This document shows, piece after piece, positions 7,247 through 12,854 of a stretch of DNA of 12,854 nucleotides. The stretch spans positions 1 through 12,854 of the forward strand of contig JAEXXS010000192.1 in the NCBI GenBank assembly GCA_023451915.1. The letters are read 5' to 3'. The DNA is from Pseudomonadota bacterium. Its GTDB lineage: Bacteria > Pseudomonadota > Alphaproteobacteria > Rhizobiales > Rhizobiaceae. Position 1 is the first letter of the stretch, and the number at the start of each line of letters is the position of its first letter. The notes under the pieces are model-generated. The model was not told the DNA's origin. It did no database searches and was given only the letters and a program-made list of their open reading frames with translations. The position numbers and the translations under genes were made by a program.

Positions 7247-7742
7247 ATACTCCGAAACTTAGCTTCAATCGTGCAAAAATTCTATCGGATAAGACTGAGA
7301 ATTTGCATTGGTGCGCCGACAATTACACTGTCGGCGGCTCGCTATGCATAAATAATCGCGCCCCATCTGAATGGTGATTTCTGATAGCGGAGAGAATACA
7401 ACATCCCCGCGAAGTTAAGCGTCGCTGATTGCATTCCTGCTGTTAAGTGACCATACACGAAACATATAATGTCATTCTTATAGCCATACAAGAGAATCGT
7501 TTCTAGGACCAATATCATTTTATTGGGTGCACTTAAGATGATTAACGGTGCTAATAATGAGCAGCCATAAGGCAATGCCATTCCCTGATTTTTGGTATCT
7601 AGAATGAGGTTTCGCCGAGAAACCACGGCAGAGTATCAATGATCAAGCCATTTTACGTTCTTTGCGAACCCGCCCGGAATCCCCCTTCTGTTGCTGCTCA
7701 AAAATTTCATCGAAATCCATTCAAAACCAGCGGGCGGACTTT
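7247..7742. other. Gene-free AT-rich stretch upstream of hemP and before the mocR remnant
   Basis: This roughly 500-bp stretch contains the hemP leader and then sequence with no recognisable gene. A 94-codon frame on the minus strand (7342-7626) starts with GTG, lacks a ribosome site and matches nothing I know. CCATACA motifs at 7451-7457 and 7484-7490 belong to the cluster described separately. I see no tRNA, terminator or transposon end here. Confidence 0.5.
7451..7491 (+). promoter_or_regulatory. Two CCATACA half-sites, possible MocR-type operator elements
   Basis: CCATACAC lies at 7451-7458 and CCATACAA at 7484-7491, the same orientation and 33 bp apart, about three helical turns. The 7-mer matches the half-site in front of the intact mocR (1294-1300). 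No intact gene starts just downstream. Binding is speculative, and the case rests on the motif's concentration in this region. Confidence 0.3.
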
Positions 7743-7792
7743 ATTGTATGGGCCATACATGCTATGTCCAAAGTATGTTAAATAGCCATACA
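7743..7792 (+). promoter_or_regulatory. Putative MocR operator cluster: TGTATGG-G-CCATACA and a third half-site
   Basis: TGTATGG (7745-7751) and CCATACA (7753-7759) form a perfect 7-bp inverted repeat around one central G. A further CCATACA is at 7786-7792. ATTGTATG at 7743-7750 is identical to the left arm of the operator before the intact mocR (1311-1318). The cluster lies directly upstream of, and slightly over, the mocR remnant's likely former start, the same relative place as in the intact gene. This suggests the two regulators shared a recognition sequence. Binding is inferred from position and motif identity. Confidence 0.45.
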
Positions 7793-8074
7793 TCTGAAGC
7801 GAGCCATAAGTTGCACCCGAGATTACTCGAAGTTGCACGTATGGAAGCAGATATCCGGTCGGGCCTGGCGTGGCCTGGGATGCCTCGAAAGGTTGCCCTT
7901 GAAGTCGATCTTACCAAAGTAATTCGGGCTCCTAATGTGCTCCGACGCCGGAAGTTGATGCAAGCGCAGGCTGATCGTGGGGCATTTATTAGTGAAACTT
8001 CAATTGCCGTGCCCACGGAGTTGCGTATCCCTGTGGATGATAATTTCCACATAGTTTATAGAGGTATGGAATAA
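7775..8074 (+). pseudogene. MocR remnant: decayed GntR winged-helix domain cut short before an IS6 element
   Basis: The open frame aligns with residues 3-98 of the intact MocR at 1348-2721. HPRLLEVARM matches [17 protein letters not shown] is identical, and ALEVDLTKVIRAPNVLRRRK matches [29 protein letters not shown] corresponds to GRGTYISET. Relative to the intact copy about nine residues are missing after the first helix and about six around the LPAQR turn of the helix-turn-helix, so DNA binding is probably lost. All of the aminotransferase-like domain is absent; the frame stops about 30 bp before the IS6 element. The original start is uncertain (ATG 7775 is a candidate, without a clear ribosome site). 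DNA similarity to the intact gene is moderate, so this is an old paralogue, not a recent copy. Confidence 0.7.
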
Positions 8075-8103
8075 AAATGGAATGGTTCCCTATAGCCGCC
8101 GGC

Positions 8104-8120
8104 GGCACCGTTACCTTAAC
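8104..8120 (+). repeat. IS6 left terminal inverted repeat
   Basis: GGCACCGTTACCTTAAC begins the element. It is the exact reverse complement of 8902-8918. Confidence 0.95.
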
Positions 8121-8152
8121 CTGAGGGTAAGCATCAACGGCGATAACGTGTT

Positions 8153-8866
8153 ATGACCGACCCTCGTTCTCCGCTATATCATCGCCATCGTTATCCTGCT
8201 GAGATTATCGCGGAAGCTGTCTGGTTGTATTTCCGCTTTCCATTAAGCTTTCGCATGGTTGAAGACATGCTGGCTTATCGTGGGATCTTCGTCACACATA
8301 AGACTGTGTACGAATGGGCTGAGAAATTCGGACGGACCTATGCCAGTAATATTCGTCGCCGCACACCACGCCTTGGTGACAAATGGCATCTGGATGAGGT
8401 TGTCATTACGATCAAAGGTGAGCATCACATTCTTTGGCGAGCGGTTGATCAGGATGGTTTCGTGATAGATGTTCTGGTCCAGAAACGCCGCAATACCAAG
8501 GCTGCCAAGCGTTTCATGCGCAAGCTTCTCTCTGCTCAAGGTTGCGCACCGCGGGTTATGGTCACCGATAAACTACGATCTTATGGCGCTGCCAAACGAG
8601 ACATAGGCCTTAACATTTGCGATCATCGCCAGCATAAGGGTTTGAACAATCGGGCAGAGAATTCGCATCAGCCGATCCGACGACGCGAGCGGGTTATGAA
8701 GCGCTTTAAATCGGCGCGACATGTGCAAAACTTCACGTCGATACATGATCCGATCTACAACTTATATTACTTCCCGCGCAACCAATTCGACGCTGCCGAT
8801 CATCGTGAATTACGACAAGCCGCCACCAACATGTGGCGGGAAATCGCTTGCCTGAAATCTGCATAG
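8153..8866 (+). CDS. IS6-family DDE transposase, apparently intact
   Basis: This 237-residue transposase starts MTDPRSPLYHRHRYPAEIIA and contains an N-terminal helix-turn-helix region (FRMVEDMLAYRGIFVTHKTV then YEWAEKFG). The catalytic core carries D81 (WHLDEVVITIKG), D139 (VMVTDKLRSYG) and E169 (NNRAENSHQPIRRRER). It would act on its own 17-bp ends and move replicatively through a cointegrate, as known for IS6/IS26. Length is normal and there is no frameshift. The start is 33 bp inside the left inverted repeat. Because the frame is intact, the element may still be active or have inserted recently, in contrast to the decayed genes beside it. Confidence 0.96.
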   Translation: MTDPRSPLYHRHRYPAEIIAEAVWLYFRFPLSFRMVEDMLAYRGIFVTHKTVYEWAEKFGRTYASNIRRRTPRLGDKWHLDEVVITIKGEHHILWRAVDQDGFVIDVLVQKRRNTKAAKRFMRKLLSAQGCAPRVMVTDKLRSYGAAKRDIGLNICDHRQHKGLNNRAENSHQPIRRRERVMKRFKSARHVQNFTSIHDPIYNLYYFPRNQFDAADHRELRQAATNMWREIACLKSA

Positions 8867-8901
8867 AAACTGCGTCAAAGAATGAGTTACGTGGCGCTCA
8901 C

Positions 8902-9782
<881 letters not shown>

Positions 9783-10022
9783 ATGGTGGAGATCATGATC
9801 GAAAACGATGATAAACTAACCGTGTTTGAAAGGATCCGTTATGCGGTTCTAATAGAGAAAACTCTTACTGAACCTTTTTCCGCTAGGGACATCCGGCGTT
9901 TTGCACGCGGGTGGACTTATAACTGTTATTATTCGTTTCTCGCGTATAATTGTACAGATAAGGCACCGCAAAACGACGCTCTTTTCGTTCGGGTCGATAG
10001 GGGGCGTTACCGCCTTTTGTGA
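9783..10022 (+). CDS. Small hypothetical protein, winged-helix-like
   Basis: This 79-residue protein (or 75 if the ATG at 9795 is used) is not from a named family that I can identify. It begins with a helix-rich part (TVFERIRYAVLIEKTLTEPF), continues SARDIRRFARGWTYNCYYSF, and ends LFVRVDRGRYRLL. The ending R-V-x-x-G-x-Y-x-L is common in small bacterial winged-helix proteins, where it forms the last beta strands. GTGGAG at 9786-9791 lies only three bases before the second ATG, and there is no good site before the first, so the start is unsettled. It is divergent from the broken catalase gene, with 277 bp between them. A DNA-binding role is possible but not demonstrated. Confidence 0.6.
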   Translation: MVEIMIENDDKLTVFERIRYAVLIEKTLTEPFSARDIRRFARGWTYNCYYSFLAYNCTDKAPQNDALFVRVDRGRYRLL

Positions 10023-10174
10023 CAGTTGCAATGAATACAGGTTTTAACCAGGAAAATTTCATGCTTGGACGCTTAGTTACTGTAGGCCGCGAGCGCCATG
10101 CTCAAGTCCCGGCCCAGCGGCTAGCATAAGCGCATTGTCTCGGGGGCCGTTCCGCGGTTATATCAGAAGACATA

Positions 10175-10195
10175 AATGCAACCATATCCTGCATT
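10175..10195. promoter_or_regulatory. Inverted repeat AATGCA-N9-TGCATT upstream of the sigma factor remnant
   Basis: A 6-bp perfect inverted repeat with a 9-bp spacer lies 37 bp before the sigma factor start. It could be an operator or chance; half-sites this short occur easily. The rest of the 10023-10231 gap contains nothing I can assign. Confidence 0.2.
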
Positions 10196-10231
10196 GCACA
10201 TTTATAGATTTGCGGGGAATGGAGGATCGGC

Positions 10232-10637
10232 ATGTCATCCAATGCATTCGAAGAAGAATTGCTCAGCTTGTTACCTGCCCTGCGTGGGTTTTCTAAGACG
10301 CTTTGCCGTCAAACGGCGGATGCCGAGGACCTCGTTCAGGAAACGCTAGCGAAGGCTTTGGCTAACAAGGAAAAATATGTGCCATATGGTTCTTTGAAGT
10401 CTTGGCTTTTCACGATTAGGAAAAATAACTTTTGTCGGGAGAGCTTTTTCCAGTTTACCGGACATTTATCGGCTAGCGCTGCAATACGTCGTGTTAGATG
10501 GCATGCCTTATGAGGCCGCAGCAGATACAATGCGTTGTACAGTTGGCACTGTGAAGAGCCGCGTAAACCGTGCGCGAACCCAATTGGGACAATACAAGGA
10601 AACAATGTATCAGCAAGCTAATTCCAAAACCGTCTGA
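10232..10637 (+). pseudogene. ECF sigma factor remnant, EcfG-like: internal deletion and frameshift
   Basis: The first frame encodes sigma region 2 (LPALRGFSKTLCRQTADAED then LVQETLAKALANKEKY, SLKSWLFTIRKNNF) with a good GGAGG ribosome site. After about residue 72 the match moves to another frame, which reads SSLPDIYRLALQYVVLDGMP, YEAAADTMRCTVGTVKSRVN and RARTQLGQYKETMYQQ, a typical region 4 helix-turn-helix, down to the TGA at 10635-10637. The linker and the start of region 4 (about 30 residues) are missing, and the two halves are out of frame; the first frame stops at 10513. EcfG (ECF15) controls the alphaproteobacterial general stress response with NepR and PhyR, neither of which is encoded here. 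The wording of both halves resembles EcfG, but another alphaproteobacterial ECF group is possible. Direct translation would give only region 2 plus a short aberrant tail. Confidence 0.85.
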
Positions 10638-10897
10638 ATATGGTCAGGCATAACTTCGAAATGCGAGGTTCTGGAAGTGGCTGGTTGCTGTGCAAGTATT
10701 ACACTTACTCAATAATGTGCAGAGATTCATTGGAGGCGTGCCTAGTCAGGCGCTGTTTTTAACTACGAAGATCACGTTTGTCCAACAAGCAGTTCACACT
10801 TTCAATTATCATGCTCTCACTTTTTGAAAACCTTAATCTTTTCACTTATAACATTCCAAGCGCTAAAATCTGGGGGCCTGCTTTGTCATTTGTTTTG
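10638..10897. other. Leader region before the receptor-channel gene
   Basis: This 260-bp stretch contains no convincing gene. The reading frame of the following gene stays open back to a TTG at 10778, but the extra 40 residues have no ribosome site and would place a second hydrophobic stretch before the signal peptide. I therefore treat them as untranslated. Confidence 0.45.
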
Positions 10898-11986
10898 ATG
10901 AAAAAAATTATTGGTCATACTTTATGCAAGCCTGTACTTGCCTTACTTCTGGCGGTGATCTCATCGGCGACATATGCCCAGCAAGCGCCTAAACCTGTAC
11001 AGGTCGGCGTCTATATCAGCGAACCGTTCGTCAATAAGCAGGACAGTGTATATTCCGGCATGGCGATCGATATCTGGCAAGATGTCGCTGCGCGAATGAA
11101 CCTCGCTTCGCAATATGTGGAGTATCCAAACTATACCGAATTGGTAAAAGCTGTATCAAAAGGAAGGGTGGACGCGGCCGTCACGAACCTGACAATCACG
11201 GAACGGCGGGCAGAAATCGTTGACTTCACTCATCCATGGTTTGATGCGGGCTTGCGCATCATGGTGCAAACCGAAGCGGGCAACGGCTGGGACGATTTAA
11301 TCAATCGCCTTGATGATGCCGGCCATCTTGTCACCTATGCCTGGATAGTCGGCATTCTCTTCGTTGCCACCTTACTAATGACGATCTTCGATAGGCATTT
11401 CGATGAAAGTTTTCCGAAGCGGTGGCGCGAGGGCTTGGCGGAAAGTTTCCATCACGTGGTTTCGATTGCGACATCTGGTAAGACCTCGCGCAAAAACCTA
11501 TTTGGCTGGCTGGGACGCATCTGGCAAACGTTCTGGATGGTATTCGGCATTGCAATTATAGCCTACTTCACATCGTCAATCACAAGCGTGATGACCGTCG
11601 CGCATATTGACAATAACATTACGAGCCTTTCTGACCTGCAGGGAAAATCAGTAGGGGTTCGCTCGGGAAGTGTCGCGGAACAGTTCCTCACATCACGCTC
11701 TATCGCAACCGTACCGTTCGATCACCTGCCTGCGGCCGTGAACGCGCTCATTAATGATGAAATCGCGGCCATTGTCGGCGACGGGCCTGTACTTGAATAT
11801 TACGCCCATCAGCATATCTACGAGCCGCTGCAACTCATCGGCAACGAGTTCAGCCCCGACAAATATGGGTTCGCCTTTCCCCCTCAAAGCGCACTTGTCA
11901 AACCTGCGAGTGTAGCAATCATCCGCGCCCATGAGAGTGAAGAAATCGCCAGACTGAAAGCCAAGTATTTCGGCCCTGAAAATTGA
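10898..11986 (+). CDS. Bacterial ionotropic-glutamate-receptor-like protein (amino-acid-binding domain with inserted pore)
   Basis: This 362-residue protein starts at ATG 10898 with a signal peptide (MKKIIGHTLCKPVLALLLAV then ISSATYA). A periplasmic amino-acid-binding lobe follows. TNLTITERRAEIVDFTHPWF holds R104, aligned with the iGluR arginine that binds the ligand carboxylate. The lobe is split by a membrane unit: TM1 (147-165, YAWIVGILFVATLLMTIFD), a re-entrant segment (SFHHVVSIATSGKTSRKNLF) and TM2 (211-235), which includes YFTSSITSVMTV, resembling the iGluR gating motif SYTANLAAFLTV. The second lobe has GSV (257-259) and D295, near the positions that contact the amino group. The segment lacks the TVGYG potassium filter of GluR0. 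It may be an amino-acid-gated channel or a sensor. No good ribosome site precedes the ATG. There are no transporter genes next to it. Confidence 0.85.
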   Translation: MKKIIGHTLCKPVLALLLAVISSATYAQQAPKPVQVGVYISEPFVNKQDSVYSGMAIDIWQDVAARMNLASQYVEYPNYTELVKAVSKGRVDAAVTNLTITERRAEIVDFTHPWFDAGLRIMVQTEAGNGWDDLINRLDDAGHLVTYAWIVGILFVATLLMTIFDRHFDESFPKRWREGLAESFHHVVSIATSGKTSRKNLFGWLGRIWQTFWMVFGIAIIAYFTSSITSVMTVAHIDNNITSLSDLQGKSVGVRSGSVAEQFLTSRSIATVPFDHLPAAVNALINDEIAAIVGDGPVLEYYAHQHIYEPLQLIGNEFSPDKYGFAFPPQSALVKPASVAIIRAHESEEIARLKAKYFGPEN

Positions 11987-12129
11987 GGAAGTTGAGGCGA
12001 GATAGCCTTGCCGTAAACGGTATCGGTGAGGTGCGCAGTTCAGCAGTTCGCTTGGCGAGGGTTTCACATCAACAATCCACCCGCCGTCGGTTAGTATGGA
12101 ATCCTCTTCACCGAACTCTCTCGACCAAC
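11987..12129. other. Short convergent gap
   Basis: This 143-bp gap separates the receptor-channel and mucR genes, which converge. I see no convincing bidirectional terminator hairpin. Confidence 0.4.
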
Positions 12130-12573
12130 TCACGTTTCTTTTTTGGAAGATTTTCGAATAGCCTTCTTACGCTTTAGGCCAAGCCCAAGACTTTTGGCCA
12201 ATTCCGATCTTACCGCAGCATAGTTCGGAGCGACCATGGGATAGTCCTGCGGCAATCCCCATTTTAAGCGATATTCATCGGGCGTCATGTTAAAGCGTGA
12301 GCTTAAGTGTCGCTTCAATGATTTGAATTTTTTACCGTTTTCAAGACAAATGATGTAATCCTTAAACACCGACTTCTTGGGGTTTACAGCAGGCGCTGGC
12401 TCTTTAGTTTTGTCCTCATGAGCACGCTGAAATGCGATCAATTCCTCTAATTTCCCGTGTACCTGAGAAATCAGTAGGGGTAAATCCGACGATTGAACGG
12501 CATTGTTCGACACGTAAGCGGAAATTATGTCAGCGGTGAATTCCAGTACAGAATCGCTCACGGGTGAACTCAT
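12130..12573 (-). CDS. MucR/Ros-family transcriptional regulator with an altered zinc-finger site
   Basis: This 147-residue protein has the MucR N-terminal oligomerisation region (FTADIISAYVSNNAVQSSDL then PLLISQVHGKL). The Ros/MucR DNA-binding domain follows (DYIICLENGKKFKSLKRHLS then NMTPDEYRLKWGLPQDYPMV, APNYAAVRSELAKSLGLG). Ros coordinates zinc by Cys-x2-Cys-x9-His-x3-His, and MucR uses Asp for the second ligand. Here the equivalents are C76, N79, H89 and R93, so two are changed. Some Mesorhizobium homologues fold without zinc, so this may still work. The C-terminus has a lysine/arginine-rich tail (LKRKKAIRKSSKKET). I chose ATG 12573 over the upstream TTG because AAGAAGG lies eight bases before it. 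MucR proteins are nucleoid-like repressors of AT-rich, often horizontally acquired DNA and usually repress themselves. It converges on the receptor-channel gene. Confidence 0.93.
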   Translation of the reverse strand: MSSPVSDSVLEFTADIISAYVSNNAVQSSDLPLLISQVHGKLEELIAFQRAHEDKTKEPAPAVNPKKSVFKDYIICLENGKKFKSLKRHLSSRFNMTPDEYRLKWGLPQDYPMVAPNYAAVRSELAKSLGLGLKRKKAIRKSSKKET

Positions 12574-12854
12574 TGGCAAAACCTTCTTTAAAGAGCTGTC
12601 TCTATTCGTAAGATATGTTTACACCATGCGAGCACCTTTGCCGACATTTTATTGCACACTGATGCATTCTTCCCCGTATTGTGTCCAACGCGGTGACAAC
12701 CCCCTTAACAGCCAACAACACGTTTTGAAAACAAGGCTATAAAGAATCTTGTCTATGGGAGGAATATAACGGAAAAACCTGAATGCATTTACACGAACAA
12801 TCGCCCCTGCCTTCGTTCACATGTGCAAGATCATTTTTGATTGCCAGTCAAGAA
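12574..12854. promoter_or_regulatory. Upstream region of the MucR gene to the window edge
   Basis: About 280 bp of moderately AT-rich sequence contains the AAGAAGG ribosome site of the regulator (around 12582-12588, minus strand). It should hold its promoter and any autoregulatory AT-rich sites, but I cannot place them. Plus-strand frames here have no family resemblance. Confidence 0.4.

Noticed and set aside
7275..7295. Fur-like sequence upstream of hemP (GATAAGACTGAGAATTTGC)
   Set aside because: Only about 11 of 19 positions match the E. coli Fur consensus, and alphaproteobacteria often use RirA or Irr, so the match is not convincing.
7342..7626. 94-codon open frame on the minus strand with some hydrophobic stretches
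   Set aside because: It has a GTG start without a ribosome site, no recognisable family and lies in an AT-rich gene-free stretch. I could not support it as a gene.
10778..10897. N-terminal extension of the receptor-channel gene from a TTG codon
   Set aside because: The extension lacks a ribosome site and would precede a normal signal peptide beginning MKKII at 10898.
11693..12133. Minus-strand frame spanning the end of the receptor-channel gene
   Set aside because: It is antisense to conserved coding sequence and matches no family.

Overview
The window looks like accessory or decaying chromosomal DNA from an alphaproteobacterium, probably Hyphomicrobiales (the Brucella/Ochrobactrum/rhizobial side). 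Reasons are a Ros/MucR-type regulator, an EcfG-like sigma factor remnant, a HemP of rhizobial type, a MocR regulator and a cyanide-insensitive (CIO-type) cytochrome bd oxidase. Genus is inference; no rRNA or other marker gene is present.

Layout. 1-1103 is wreckage: an IS21-type istB fragment (minus strand) abuts the C-terminal half of a frameshifted LysR gene. 1294-6305 is the intact core: a MocR regulator with inverted-repeat sites in front of it, a plant-NIT4-like nitrilase, cioA, cioB and a 47-residue DUF2474 protein. All five are on the plus strand with gaps of 17 bp or less or with overlaps, so they read as one operon. 6511-6954 is a DUF983 zinc-ribbon membrane protein, convergent with hemP (7025-7243, minus). 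7247-8103 holds no intact gene. It contains the decayed DNA-binding domain of a second MocR regulator and a cluster of the same CCATACA-type sites found in front of the intact mocR. A complete 815-bp IS6-family element (8104-8918) ends that remnant and, on its other side, cuts off a catalase gene (8919-9505, minus), leaving only its N-terminal 40 percent. Then come a small winged-helix-like protein (9783-10022), a broken EcfG-like sigma factor (10232-10637), a bacterial ionotropic-glutamate-receptor-like channel (10898-11986) and, convergent with it, a MucR-family regulator (12130-12573) that lacks two of the usual zinc ligands.

How it works together. The core can be read as a self-regulated nitrile/cyanide tolerance module. 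CioAB with its small subunit would keep respiration running when haem-copper oxidases are blocked by cyanide. The nitrilase, whose active-site region resembles plant beta-cyanoalanine nitrilases, would hydrolyse a nitrile formed from or related to cyanide. The PLP-binding MocR regulator could sense an amino-acid-like ligand and control the whole operon. Gene identities are well supported; the substrate and the joint function are inference.

The right half is pseudogene-rich (catalase, sigma factor, mocR remnant), consistent with IS-driven deletion and ongoing decay, yet the receptor-channel and MucR genes remain open.
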